Shown: positions 11,338 through 23,097, counted from the stretch's first letter. The stretch is DNA of 64,000 nt from Miltochrista miniata (GCA_933228765.1 OW121748.1:31867607-31931606); one strand, 5' to 3'. A program made the numbers and translations. Notes: a model not told the origin generated them from the sequence alone.

Positions 11338-12129
11338 TTGAGCAATTACTGCTCAACTTCTGACTATGGTTCGTTCTTCATTCGGTATACATGGGCTTAT
11401 AGTAGTAAGCACAAGGGTTTGAGAGGTTAGTTTCCTGCCACACAGAGTACTGAGTCCCAGTGGGATTTAACGTCTTAGCCCATCAGATACGGAGATTAGG
11501 CGCGTGTAAGAGGTCTGCTTGCAGGCGTTCCGTTCTTCGGCGTACATGCGATTGACGGTCTTGTCGCTGAGAGTGACGGGGCTAGCATGCCCTTTGCGTC
11601 CGTAGTAATGGAATATTAGTTGGGTTCAGCAGTGGTGAGGATCGTCCTGTCCAGAGATTTTGAGATGAAGTGGGTAAAACTGGCACATTCGCAGCGGTCG
11701 GAGAAGACATCTGGGGTACTCGCTGTATCGGTCGTTAAGGCAAATGTTTGTGGCCGCCCCGTGCCGGTTGCGCTCCAGAGAATGGCTCCTACTCTGTCTT
11801 TAGGCTGCATGTGAATTATTATGTTGTTATGAACTCGATGTACGTGTGCCCATGATTTGGACGTGCTGTCCACGCGTTTGCTCTCTCCCATGGTCTGATC
11901 CAAATAGTACGCGTGATCACGCGGATACCGAAAAGGTCAAATCCTAAGTAGCTGAAGAATTGTCCAGCTCAAAACAGTGAGCGTACCATTGAGTTTGTGT
12001 GGGACTGTCACCTCGATTACTTTTAGGTCATCGCGTATTCTTCTATCAGCACCATAGGTGTCTGCTGTAGCTACAAGATGCAAACTCGTTCTTGCGTCGA
12101 ATACTACTCTCTCCTTTGGCACACCTTTA
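11338..12129. other. Unidentified higher-GC segment
   Basis: This stretch is more GC-rich than its surroundings and has moderate open frames on both strands (for example 11937-12122 and 11616-11903, minus). I do not recognise any domain. Its place inside a transposon suggests transposon-derived or captured sequence, but no function is claimed. Confidence 0.35.
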
Positions 12130-12599
12130 TACAGTGGAGAGAATCTTTGCCAGGATCAAGCACTTCAATAGATATCTTAACCTCACCGTAAAAACGTGTT
12201 ATGTACGCTAAAAGGTCACCTACTGTGTCGAGTAACAGTAGCAATGGCCCATCATAGCATTAACGGATATTCATCATTATGTTGTTACAATATTTGCCTA
12301 CTAAACACAGTCTTCGACCTGGGAATTAGTCGTAAAGATATTAATAAGCATGCCAGTTATTTTGGCCCTTATAAACCAGTGATCTGTCAGGATAAAGCAG
12401 TGGTGGCAGTTTGGAAAATATAGGCCGTACTCACAATCTACAAGACTATTGACAGTACCTAGTTCTCAATCTAGCAGCCATATGATGTGCCTAGTTTAGC
12501 TCCGCTTGAAGAACCCTGGGTTACTTCCAAGTTTATATTGTTCTACAGAGAAACGGTCTTATGAATCCCTCAGTTCTGACAAAGATTCTCTCCACTGTA
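12130..12599. mobile_element. MITE with TA target duplication
   Basis: Inverted termini of about 25 bp start TACAGTGGAGAGAATCTTTG and are flanked by TA on both sides (12128-12129, 12600-12601). The CAGT start and TA duplication fit the Tc1/mariner superfamily. The 470-bp interior has no transposase. Confidence 0.65.
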
Positions 12600-13126
12600 T
12601 AACAGTGAAACCATTGCCTTGCGCAAATTTTATGGGATTGAAAATAGTGGGTGGGATTAGGTTATAGAGCTCTTCAGAGCACTCGCCGTGATAGACGCTA
12701 TTTTAATGCGCTGCTCCATTGGATCGAGGCTTCCCGCCACCTCAGAACAATAGATAATGCGAATAGGACGCCTTTGCACAGCGCCCAGTATGTCCAGTAA
12801 GTGCCTCGAAGAATTATTATAAAGGTGAGCAGAACGCGCAAACAGATGATTATGGAGGCTCAATAAAGCTGAATATCATTTTTATTGCTGAGCTTACGTC
12901 ACACGTCAATACCGAGGACGTTTAGATTGTCCTTCAGCATAATAATTGTACTCTGAATAGAGGGGAAAGTTAGAAAAGTTATTTTTTAGCTATTACTCAG
13001 ATTGTGATTACAGGCATTGAAATCGATCAGGCTTTCGCATCCTCATTGAGAAATGCGGTCCAGATTCTGGTCAAGATCTCTCCTCAGTGTTGGTTCACTC
13101 CACTGCTCCAACATCTCAAAAAATTG

Positions 13127-13190
13127 AGAGTTTCTCTGCCCGTTGAGCAGTGGAGTGAACACTCCACTGCTCAACGGGCAGAGAAACTCT
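13127..13190. repeat. Perfect palindrome, 31-bp arms
   Basis: Arms 13127-13157 and 13160-13190 are exact reverse complements with a 2-base spacer (AA). It falls in the LINE RT remnant. A partial extra copy of the inner arm (TTCACTCCACTGCTC) lies just upstream at about 13094. Confidence 0.95.
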
Positions 13191-13358
13191 ATAACACCCG
13201 TTCAGAATGCTACCGTCTGCATAGCAATGTATGCTCCCAGAGACAGCGTGTCATTGGCGTGCACAACTAAGAGAGTTGGGGACATCATGTACCCCTGTAT
13301 TACCCCGGCATTAAATTTCATAAGAAAGCCTGATCATCACGCAGGAACCGTATATCCA

Positions 13359-13414
13359 TTGTATCCCATCCAGCAATACAACGGGCCTCCGTTTTATTGC
13401 TGGATGGAATACAA
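13359..13414. repeat. Inverted repeat, 20-bp arms
   Basis: Arms 13359-13378 and 13395-13414 differ at one base, with a 16-base loop. This is the second palindromic rearrangement in the same decayed LINE segment. Confidence 0.9.
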
Positions 13415-14071
13415 TCTTAGAGTACAGAACAATATTTACTCTGAGGATACAATGGATCGCTTTTTCATAAGCCGATAGTGTGGAAAGAAACGACGCATGC
13501 CACTATCTAAGGAGAATTGCGCGGATGCAACCTGCGGTTTCAAGTAATAACTAATCATGTTGAGAACGCCATTACATTTTTTGAGATGTTGGTCTCATAT
13601 TCATGAGCTATTAATTCATTAAATGATTTTAGTTACGTAAAAATTGGCGCATTTAAGACATATTTGTGTGCGAGAACTCACTAAAATATAGTAGTTATTT
13701 TTTACTATTCAATATAATTTGTTTTTACATAAAATGTGTCGACTAAAATCACTTAATGAATTTTATTTTTGTATGTAAAGGCAAATCGACTCAGAAATCT
13801 TAGAGTAAAAATAATGAAGTGCTCTTAATTATTGTTTTTAGTCAAGAACAGTGAATGAAATAATCCGTAACATATAATTTAATTTACACCTGTAACTTGT
13901 ATTCCATAGTTGCGTTTTGGTGACTTTTCACATAAGCTAACTTTCTTATTTAGATAAATATATTAATGGCGGTCAGATACAAAAATTAAGAAAAAATCAG
14001 TGAGTGTCATGGCATAACTCATTTTACCTAAAAGTGTCAGTTAGTTAAATTTCGCTCTACGGGGACGATTT

Positions 14072-14573
14072 CTTTTCTGCTTCTGTGAGTGGTTGTGAAA
14101 TTTAAAAGCTCTTAATGAATTTTGATGCTACTATCCTTTCTTATAACTATTCGTCAATATCTACTGCTGAATGAATCTAAATTCGCAAGAAAATGTATTG
14201 AAAATATTATTCGTGCCCTATCCCAACAGTTCACCATTCCGGAGATATTTTTTTAGAAAGAAATTGTCAAAGAGCATGATATATGAGGATAATACTAAAA
14301 ATACTCTTGCCTTGCGACGCTCCGACGGTTTATGTAATAAAATTCACTTTTTGACTTCAACTCACTGTTTAGGTGGGCAAGTATTTACTGTTTAGACTTC
14401 TAGAGTGAAGCAAATACTTTGCAGTTTCAACTTTGAAGCGCATTTAACCATACTACCATTCGTCGTTCTAAAAACTCTTACTACTTTATGTCAGTACTGA
14501 TATGGTCTAGATCTGAATGAACATGACTTAGAGTCAGGGTTTGAAAAAATCCGATTTTTTTATAAATATCGGA
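14072..14573. other. Intergenic, no gene recognised
   Basis: AT-rich spacer between the TIR element and a decayed Helitron-like fragment, with no coding or RNA signal. Confidence 0.4.
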
Positions 14574-14770
14574 CCATCGGACGTCACGCGTTTTCACCCG
14601 CGAAATTCCCGTTCCCGTGGGAATACGGGAATGAAATATAGCTTATGTTCACCGCAAAGAGTGTAGCTTTCCTAGATAGAATTTTTCAAATCGGTCCAGT
14701 AGTTCCGGAGCCTATTCGTTACAAACAATCAAACAAAACAACAAATCTTTCTTCATTATAATATAAGCAT
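14574..14770 (-). mobile_element. Helitron-like fragment
   Basis: This segment shares the wording of the complete copy at 62699 (GGACGTCACGCG, CCCGTTCCCGTGGGAATACG, CGGAGCCTATTCGTTACAAA) and ends with TTATAATATAAGCATAGA. The CTAG end is lost, so it is degraded. It lies about 170 bp beyond the 3' end of Gr copy 1. Confidence 0.6.
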
Positions 14771-14909
14771 AGAGACTCCAGACTACGAGAAAAATAGGCG
14801 AATTTTATTATAAAAGGAGATTATACACTTCAAAATGAGAAATAAATTTGTAAAATAATATTAGGACACTTCCTATAAATATTGATCTCAGAAATGCTGC
14901 TTCAACCGA

Positions 14910-14915
14910 TTTATT
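14910..14915 (-). terminator. Poly(A) signal of Gr copy 1
   Basis: AATAAA on the minus strand, 28 bases past the stop codon of Gr copy 1. The position fits a short 3' UTR. Confidence 0.5.
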
Positions 14916-14942
14916 GTTCTAATTTTTACGTCAAACTTGAAG

Positions 14943-17900
14943 TTAAAGCACGTTATTAAGCTGTAGTGCTATAATGGTGTTGGAAGTGACGATGGCAATG
15001 CAGGTCGGCAACAAAGACATGTTGATATTCACTGAGCCCAGCAAGTGGATGCGCACAGGATGTGTGAGACAACAGCGAAGTAGGTCCTTTGTCATCTTGA
15101 AGTGTCTTTCGTCTGAAATATGAATATGTTGGAGTTTATTAATGTTGATTAATAGTTCATGCAGTAACTTTACAGTTGTATGTCTATTCAACATAGGCAT
15201 TTCTGAAAGCACTTATGTGACTTAATGGTTATTATGTAGAAATGTTTTATCATATATTATGAGAGTACTTTTGTTAACTTTGTAAAGTATGTACAGTACG
15301 TGACAAAAATCAACATCATTATACTTAAATACTGTGATTTTTAGTTCTACCTAAGTACATAAACCAATTTAAAGTATCTGCTTTATTGCTGTTTGTTATT
15401 ATAATTTACACTGAATAATTCAGAGAGTAAATGACGAACGACGGTCCATGGATGGGTGACCATCCATGTGATCACTTTGTGACATTTATTTGAGCGTTTC
15501 CGTGCTTCGGAAGGCACGTTAAGCCGTTGGTCCCGGTTGCCAGTAAAATGGCAGTCGTTAAGCCAAGTTGAAGGCTTTATTTCAACAGCAGGCAGTCACA
15601 ACCTGCGCCTGTCCATTTAAACACGGCAATACGGCTCAGAACGTATTACGTGGGACAAATTATAAAAAAGGTGAAATGTGGGTATATAATATGCCTCTGC
15701 GTAGGCAGAGAAGGGCTGGCCCTTCGGGGATAAAGACGTGATGATGAATCTAAAAAAAAATTACAAACTATAATAGCTATTTCATCTCACTCACTTTCAA
15801 CCGAGTGTACGTAAAATTCACCAAGTTTGCATCTCAACTTGAGAGCGTCGTTGCACACTCTCTGTCCAGCTCTCGATATAACATACAACGCGATGATGAA
15901 GTACACCATCGTCACAAAGTTGGTCAGCAGCAATGAGAGTGGTTCGTGGCTCTATAACAATATGAATAAAAGTAGTAGTCAGACACAATAATAGGCAGTG
16001 CGTGTGCCTCTGACCCACGCAGAGACTGGTGTTTCAAACGTTCATAGGCTACGATAATCATAGTCCATCAGGTAGTGCTGTAAGCTTGTCTGCCACCCTA
16101 GGGGTATAAAAAATTAGATGCAACTAGCCTAGCATTGACTGTTCTCTAAACAAAATATCACGATAAGAACCCTTGTGACTTTCGATTGACCTAGGCCCAA
16201 CTGAAAGAGAAAAGAAAACTTGAAATTAAACTCCATAGGTTTATTTCAAGTTTACTTTGTTTGATTGTAAGTCAGCAGTATTCTATATAGCAGTTTACCT
16301 GTGAAACAAGTGGGTCATATTTGCCCCACCTGTTTTACAGGTGAGGCTAATTCCGGCCTCATAGATCTGGAATGGCTACATTGCCTTCTCATATTATAGT
16401 TTAATAATAAGTAATAATTATGTTATTTTGTGAGAAAACAGAACTGCCTTCCGCTCCTTTTACAAGTAAATACGTAAAATTTTATTGAAGTTATTCAATG
16501 CTGACTGAGCATAAACCCACAGTGTTAGACCCCATGCCGCCTACATTATCTTTATTAATGAGCATCATTTAGTTGGGTATTGTACTAGATAAGGCGTTCT
16601 TTTTTATGCTTATTTTTCGTATTTAGCCCCTTATACTCAGTGTTGTGTAAACGATCGCTACAGCGGCGTAAGATAAGGTCACTTCTAGAAGTAGTAACCC
16701 GTCTATTTCCCCGCTTCAGAAGGCACATTAAACCGCCGTTCATCTATACTGCCACTGACAGTAAGTAAAAAGACCATATAGCTTTAAAATTTTAACATCT
16801 GGTGGCTACAGCTTTCTATGTTCGTTTTAAATGAGGGCGGTGACCTTATTGTCATGTAAAATGGACATACTACCGACTACATGGGCTGAATTGAAACGCA
16901 TTATAAGATTCTGCTTATATAACGTGACCATGGTTATAACGTTTGCATAATAGGCTATTAAACAGATGATGTATGCTATGCCACTTTAAGCAAGTATAAT
17001 ATAGGTACCTATATACTACATTGTTACAATTGTACTTACCGTAATAGTAGCTGCAATCGTATACAAAAGAAGTATGCAGTATATTACTATTACCACCAAC
17101 ATTTCAACCAACTAGAAAAAATGTTAAGAAATAATTTGTGAGAATGTCATTCTATAAAAATACATATTCACTTCTATTTCATATTTCACTATTCTACTTC
17201 TATTTCACGTCTGGAAAAATCTAAAATTCAAATCAGTCTAAAGCAGTCCATTGCTGGACGCAAGCCCAATTAACACCTCAACACTTTTTAATGAATGAAT
17301 GAATGAATGATAGTTTATTACAAGTCATCCATGTTTCTTGTAATAAACTATCATTCATTCATTCATTCATTCATTCATTCATTCATTCATTCATTCATTC
17401 ATTCATTCATTCATTCATTCATTCATTCATTTAGCAATAAAATGAAATACTTACCTCTGTGCTATACATAACATTACATAAGTTAGAACTAGAATGAATA
17501 TTCTTATACGCAGTAATCCACATTTCAAATTTCTGTAGACTATCCTCTGAGGATGTTACACTTTCTACACTCTCGATTTTTTTTCTATTTCTGCTTTTAT
17601 TTGATAACTCGGTATCAATTGATCTTATGATAACCTTCATTTGTTCAGAAATAACGAACAATATTGCATGTAAGATGAAATATTCAAGGATAAATTGAAA
17701 TTCACATATCGATAGATTGTAATTGTTCATTATATCGATCCTTACGTTCTTATTATTGGCGTGACGAGATGCTTTTAAATAAGTCAAAATAACAAATTTT
17801 ACTATATAAAAGACAATGACGATTCTTATAAGAGACTTCTGAGCCCTTAATAAGATTTGGGAGTAAATACCATCATCGAATAGTCTATAAAACGCATCAA

Positions 17901-18204
17901 AGTTATGTAAAAGGAGTTGAAACTGCTTGGAATGATATATAGGTAAAATGGCCAACGCAAAAGAAAATAAAGTATAACAAAAGTAGTACAAAATTTGACC
18001 GGCCAATACTAAAATATTTTCAAACTGAATCGACGACACGATAGTAAAAATTGCTACCACAACTTCCAGAAACACTAATATGCATATCAAAGTTCGACCA
18101 CATTTTTTAAAACGCCAATAGTTTCGAAATACACAGGTTATATTTTGAGCTAATAGTAAATATTTTAAGGGCGCAATATGTAAAGCTTGTTTTTTCACTG
18201 CCAT
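14943..18204 (-). CDS. Gustatory receptor, tandem copy 1
   Basis: Four exons on the minus strand: 17455-18204, 17040-17111, 15795-15951, 14943-15112 (1149 nt, 382 residues). All introns are GT..AG; phases are 0, 0, 1. Residues 11-21 carry the family block APLKYLLLAQN. Predicted membrane segments lie near residues 39-58, 66-90, 122-144 and 168-190 in exon 1, with one more in each of exons 2, 3 and 4, making seven. IYHSKQF follows TM2, ISRAGQR lies in exon 3, and the TM7 signature SNTIIALQ lies near the C terminus. Insect Grs are ligand-gated ion channels in gustatory neuron dendrites; length and sequence fit a divergent lepidopteran 'bitter-type' Gr, but the ligand is unknown. Intron 3 carries a 5S-derived SINE. 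The start is the first in-frame Met and gives the same N-terminal spacing as the paralogs. Confidence 0.88.
15425..15745 (+). mobile_element. 5S-rRNA-derived SINE (subfamily 1)
   Basis: It lies in intron 3 of Gr copy 1. The head keeps the 5S C-box-like GGATGGGTGACCATC, followed by the shared body (GAGCGTTTCCGTGCTTCGG, GGCAGTCGTTAAGCCAAGTT) and the tail CCTTCGGGGATAAAGACGTG. The first part of the 5S head is decayed. No protein is encoded; transcription by RNA polymerase III is inferred from the 5S-type internal promoter. Confidence 0.75.
15985..16115 (+). mobile_element. 5S-SINE tail fragment (subfamily 2)
   Basis: GTTCATAGGCTACGATAATC, then GTAAGCTTGTCTGCCACC, matches the tail of the longer copy at 32168. 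Only the 3' part is present, about 35 bp beyond the acceptor end of exon 3 of Gr copy 1, inside intron 2. Confidence 0.65.
16632..16770 (+). mobile_element. Degenerate 5S-SINE head
   Basis: TCAGTGTTGTGTAAACGATC and the CGCTTCAGAAGGCACATTAA block match the head and body of the 5S SINE with many substitutions. It lies in intron 2 of Gr copy 1. Confidence 0.5.
17292..17430. repeat. (ATTC)n microsatellite with inverted flank
   Basis: A long (CATT)n run of about 20 units at 17352-17430 ends just before exon 1 of Gr copy 1. A shorter complementary (AATG)n run precedes it, and the two are joined by inverted copies of ATAGTTTATTACAAG. The whole can fold into a long hairpin inside intron 1, about 25 bp from the splice donor. 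Confidence 0.85.
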
Positions 18205-19519
18205 GTCTTAGGAGATGTCTACTGTTTATGAAAATGAACTGTTGCATTACTCATCAATATTATAAAACTGTTTGCTTGCTTCCTAGTACTTCGCTAATGA
18301 ATTAAAATGTGTTGAATTAATTTGAAATGACACTCGTCTTGTTTTCTGCGCCAATATTATTTTATTGATTACATAACATTTTAATGAATGAGGTCTTCAG
18401 TTTAAATTAAAAACACATGGATTTCTATTAAAATTATGATAAATATATCTTCATTTGTGTATAGTCAACGAATGTAACGAAGCCCATGTAAAGTTTGATT
18501 TACCCTTTAGAACCAGGTTTAAAAGCAGCCCACAAGGCCTTCATCTTGGCTTAACGATTGTCATTTTACATACAACCGTGTTTTATTTCGAGTTTTCCTT
18601 CTCTACACTATGGATCGTTTTGCAAAAGTCTTCCCTTAGTCGCCTCTTACGACAACCTTGGGATGAATTGCGGTGGTGACATTTTGTACTCTTTCCCGTC
18701 GCTACACGGGGCAATCTTGTCCAACTGTTGCTTCATACTCTTGCAAGGACAAATAAACACACAGTCTTCTCTTAAACACTAAGATAGCAAAGACCAGTTC
18801 CGATTTCTCCATTCGCAAACGGTATTTCGCCTTCCGCATCCACTCTCTTTCCTTAAAATCCAGTCTTTCAATTTGACGCATAAAAAGAGAAATTTTGTGT
18901 GGTATGAGCTAGTAATTAATAACGATAGATACTGATAACATTTTTAATTCAATTCATTACAACTTATTTATCTTAGTCATCAATCTACTGAGCAATTATT
19001 GATTGTAGAGGCAGTTTTTACATGTTCATGTATGCAATGCATGTCTTCTAATTTGATCAATATACTTTTAATCATCATTATGATCGCCTGCCGCGCTGCG
19101 ATTCTAGGTTCGAGTTCTGGGTCGTTCGAAATATTTGTGTGATCCACAAGAAGTTTGCCCAGAGTGGATAGAGAATTTTAATGGGTACTTCTATCTTTTT
19201 TTATTACACTCCATTCCCTTTATTCAGATAGGTACTATTAAGGCCAAATATATATAGGAAAAATATGACCCAAAACAACTCTGACTACCAATCTTATTGG
19301 TGTTACGCCTCACCTCTTACGGTTACGGCTGTGGAATGAGTCAAAGGTTTACCCACTGCGACCAGAAGACAAAATAAAACTAACTACTTACCAAAAACTA
19401 TTTTATATTTGTTTATTTTTAGAACTCATTAGTCTTTTCTGGATGGGTCTACATTACCTACATGAAACTCACTACCTCCCTCATCAAATGTCTTACGCCT
19501 GCTTTGCTGTCATAATTCT
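18205..19519. other. Spacer upstream of Gr copy 1
   Basis: No gene recognised. The first few hundred bases should include the promoter of Gr copy 1, but no core motif is clear enough to call. The phrase CGCCTCTTACGACAACC near 18640 recalls the 5' leader of lepidopteran LINEs, which suggests an old fragment at about 18530-18720. Confidence 0.45.
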
Positions 19520-19670
19520 GCGACCTGACGACATCGAACATGATTTTTGCCTTGCCTCTATGTTATGTTCAGCAACTCGTTCTAACGCCTTGCTGAGGTC
19601 ATGAAGCATTGTTCTCAGTTCCTTTAGAATTTGAGATATGAGAACGATATCATCAGCAAAACTTAGGAGA
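19520..19670 (-). pseudogene. RTE-like LINE RT fragment
   Basis: Minus-strand translation gives a catalytic FADDIVLI block followed by KELRTMLHDLSKALE, as in RTE-type endonuclease-reverse transcriptases. Only about 50 codons are recognisable and nothing extends it on either side. Confidence 0.55.
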
Positions 19671-20199
19671 GTAAAATTTACACAGTTTACATTATTCAGA
19701 TTCAGATTCAGATTAATTTATTTACTAGAATGTAGGTATTACAATATTTGTGGTCTTATAATTATTATTGTCCCAGGTACATTCTACCACTTTAATGTGG
19801 TATGTAAATATTTGATACATTCAGCCATAAGTGTCAATAAAGTTAAATGTTAAGTGCAAAAAATAACGAAAATTATATTGACCCCCTAGATTACATCATT
19901 ATACAAGGCAAGTGTAGAATCATTATTACAGCAAGTGTGACAGTAATTAATCTGAGAATGTCCATACAAAATATAGTTAGAGGTCATAAAATTAAGGTAA
20001 TGTCAAGCTAGATTGATACATTTAATAAAATAGCTACACATAAACAACTAAAAATAATAAAAAGTCAATAAGGTCTCAAAAGTCAATAAGGTCATACAAA
20101 TAAGATAAAATGTTATACATAACTTGATTAAATGTCAGTGTTATAAAAGTTTTAAATATCAAATAAAATAAATTTCGATGTCAATATAACTATTTCATA

Positions 20200-20990
20200 T
20201 CATGTCATATAATGTCATATTAATCAAATGTCACTTGATCCAAAACGGTTTACTAATGTTTGCCATAATTTAAAATGCCATAATTTCATATGCCATACTG
20301 GTATTTGCCATAATTTCATTAGATATAACGCTTCAGTTGCCATAATCGTGAAATGACATAAAATGACTTTCAATAATACCATTGGTCATAATCGATCAAG
20401 TGTCATAATAATTTAAATCCATAAATGTATTTGCCTTTTCGTTTTCAATAATGCCATTTTCCATAACTTTTATTCACCATAATATAAATAAAGATAATTA
20501 TACGACACAGATTTTTTATTAACAATGAAACCTAAAACTAAACCTCATATGGCGTCTCTAGCTAATTAAGCTCGACGGAGCCCCGCTTTGCGGGGCTGCT
20601 ACTTCTGGGTGGTTTAAAAAAAAAACCACGAAGACTAAGGCGGGAGCTCCGCTTCGCTTCGCTCCCGCCTTAGTCTTCTAATCTAACCTATCCGAGTCGG
20701 ATTGCACTGAGTCGGGGTGTTAACGATAATTAATTTCGACCTTACAATATTATGCATTATTTTCATAATTATATCAAATTTTGATTATGTCAAGAGTCGA
20801 TTATGATATGTGTTACTTATGGAAACTAATTATTATGAGAAATGTTGTTATAGAAAGTCATTTTATGGCAAATAAAAGTTATGACTGTTGAGTTGTTAAG
20901 GCAAACGTTATTAGTATAAATGATAATAGTGCAAGTAAATATTATGATCGGGGATGATTATGGCAAACAATAATAGTGCAAATGAATTTA
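20200..20990. mobile_element. Foldback element B, GCCATAAT-word arms
   Basis: The left arm (about 20200-20490) is a series of short phrases each carrying GCCATAAT or CATAAT. The right arm (about 20740-20990) carries the same word inverted (ATTATGGCA, ATTATG). The core holds a strong hairpin shared with foldback C. There is no coding content. Boundaries are approximate because the arms are diverged and I found no clear target duplication. Confidence 0.55.
20630..20678. repeat. GC-rich core hairpin of foldback B
   Basis: A perfect 17-bp stem (20630-20646 with 20662-20678; GAAGACTAAGGCGGGAG) has a 15-base loop containing CTTCGCTTCG. The same hairpin with two stem changes lies at 25758-25806. 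A shorter GCCCCGCTTTGCGGGGC hairpin sits just upstream at about 20580. Confidence 0.9.
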
Positions 20991-20999
20991 TGTAAAACG

Positions 21000-21960
21000 A
21001 GAGAAGACCATCCAAAACCTTATCTTCAAGAAATTGTTTTAATTCGTAGTAACATTTATCAATTAAAACTTTTTTCAACTTCATTTTGAATAGGTTTACA
21101 TTGTATTATTTTAAGGCATCTGGTATTTTATTATAAACCTTAGGCGCAATACACAATAAACTGTTGGACATCAGAGCTGTCCTCGAACCACGTAAACACA
21201 ATCTTTTGTCACTGTTATGTAACAAGCGCCTGTTGCGTTTTACAATTTCAGAGTTACGTTGGAATAAGTGAGGGTTATTATGAACAAATAAGGCCACCTC
21301 CAGGATGTAAAGTGACGGAAGTGTTAAGATATTATACTTCACGAAGTACGGTTTACAGCTGTCTGTTGTCTGCAAAGAGAACATGGCCCGAATACAGCGC
21401 TTCTGAGCCTTGAAAACTATATCGCTGTTAGTTGAGTTTCCCCAAAAAATCACACCATAACGAAGTAAGGATTCAGAAAGACCATGGTACGCAGTAAGTA
21501 AAGCATCAATATTAACAATTGGGGCCAACTTATATAGGGCGTAAGCAGAACTACTGACTCTTTTGAATGTTTCTTCAACGTGTGACTTCCAATTTAGTTG
21601 CTTATCAATAGTTATACCTAAAAACTTTGCTGAGCTCACTTCGCCTATTTTGTGGCTATCGTAAGCCACTATTAAGTTATGTGGTTTCGGTCTTTGGCTG
21701 AAATGCACAACTTGCGTTTTTTGTAGATTTATTTTCAAATTATTATTGTTCATCCATCCGATAATCGATGCCAAGCAGTCATTGATATCACTGAGATACT
21801 GAATGGCATTTTGGCATTGTATGGATACTGTGCTGTCGTCTGCAAACAGGGACATTGGGTGTTGAATATACTTCGGAAGGTCATTAATATACAGAATGAA
21901 TAAGAGGGGCCCTAATACACTTCCCTGTGGCACGCCATAGTTAGTAGCACGTCATTCTGA
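21000..21960 (-). pseudogene. 5'-truncated Jockey-like LINE (RT half)
   Basis: One open frame on the minus strand (21933 down to 21106, 275 residues) runs from PQGSVLGPLLF through the catalytic FADDSTV (near 21845), then KTQVVHF, KFLGITID and the tail region found after the RT in non-LTR retrotransposons. The fingers, the endonuclease and any ORF1 are missing, so this is a typical 5'-truncated insertion. The frame has no internal stop, suggesting it is not very old. The clade is uncertain within the Jockey/CR1 supergroup. Confidence 0.8.
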
Positions 21961-21984
21961 TCTGTATGTAATCTCGTTTTTACT

Positions 21985-22800
21985 TTTTAACCGACTTCAA
22001 AAAAAGGAGGAGGTTCTCAATTCATCTGTATGTATTTTTTTTTATGTATGTCAAGCGATAATTCCGTCAATTATAGACGGATTTCAAAAATTTTTTTTTT
22101 ATTGAATAGGCGTTACTTCTGAGGTGGTCCCATTTTCACCAGGTCAGGATCTGATGAAGGGATCTAGGAGAAAACGAGGGCAACCAATGAAAATTGTAAG
22201 GACAACTAGTGTGCTTGTTAACTTTTTAATTAAGTGCTTTAATGTTCTACACTTTAATGAAGGTATGGCGTCGGTGTGATGATAGAGTCGAAAGACAGTC
22301 GAGGGCATTCCTAAACAATTTACAGCAGTTATCTTGTGTTTGGGCTTGATTGATTTGTATTGATGACAACTTTACACCTAGATTGATGGATCCAACTTCA
22401 AAAAAAAAAAAAAAGGTCTCAATGTTTTATGTATGATCAATGATCACCGTCAATTATAGACGGATTTCAATTTTTTTTGTTGAATAGGGTTTACTTCTGA
22501 GGTGGTCCCATCATAACCAAGTTAGGATCTGATGATGGGATCCTGGAGAAATCGAGGGCAACCACCGAAAATTATAGGCACAACTAGTGCGTTTGTTAAC
22601 TTTTTAATTCAGTGCTTTAATGTACTACCATTAATAAAGGTCTGGAGTCGATCTGATGATGGAACCAAAAGAGATTCGAGGGAATTCCTTAACGATTTAC
22701 AGCAGCTACCTTGTGTTGGGGCTTGTTTAATTTGTATTGATGAGAACTTTCACCTAGATAGATATATTTTTCGGTTCAACCGTCACTTAAAATAATGAAA
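21985..22800. repeat. Two direct copies of a Lepidoptera-type repeat
   Basis: Copies at about 21985-22395 and 22396-22800 share phrases in the same order: GTCAATTATAGACGGATTTC, TTCTGAGGTGGTCCCAT, AGGATCTGATGA(T/A)GGGATC and CGAGGGCAACCA. The unit begins near AACCGACTTCAAAAAAAGG. The function is unknown and no frame is convincing. Confidence 0.75.
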
Positions 22801-22807
22801 AAAAAAA

Positions 22808-23097
22808 TTTCAATAAAAAATACAACCGACTTCCAAGAAATCCTGAAATATTAAATTGACTTAGCACAAAGTAATATGTAGTTGATTTATCAGATTTTAT
22901 TCAATATAATATTGAAGTTGGTGCCATGAATAATACCTCCCTAAACCTATGAATTTACTTGGCGCCGACTTTAATATGATATTGAATAAATAATCAGATA
23001 AATCAAAACACATATTACTTTGTGCTAAGTAAATTTTATATTTCAGGATTTCTTGGAAGTCGGTTGTATTTTTTATTGAAATTTTTTTAATATCTAT
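22808..23097. repeat. Large inverted repeat (MITE-like)
   Basis: About 115-bp arms (22808-22925 and 22975-23097) are diverged inverted copies. They start TTTCAATAAAAAATACAACC and include CCGACTTCCAAGAAATCC. They lie at the end of the direct-repeat block, so the block plus inverted pair may be one compound element. Confidence 0.75.

Larger units (their letters stand above)
12640..13480 (-). pseudogene. Jockey/CR1-like LINE RT remnant
   Basis: Minus-strand translation shows a decayed palm block (GVIQGYMMSPTLLVVH near 13290) where an intact RT would have GVPQG...SPTLF, then a weak remnant of the YADD region. Further along is the typical LINE tail block (VQRRPIRIIYC, then SLDPMEQR near 12740). 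Several stops and two palindromic rearrangements interrupt it. Confidence 0.6.
8409..14067. mobile_element. Large DNA element with 33-bp TIRs and 4-bp TSD
   Basis: The outer ends are 33-bp inverted repeats with two mismatches (8409-8441 and 14035-14067), starting CGTCCCCGTAGAGCG. They are flanked by ATTT at 8405-8408 and 14068-14071, consistent with a 4-bp target duplication. The interior holds a hAT element, a MITE and LINE debris, so the original core must be much smaller. No transposase was found, and I could not place the superfamily; 4-bp duplications occur in groups such as Sola2 and Chapaev. Confidence 0.6.
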
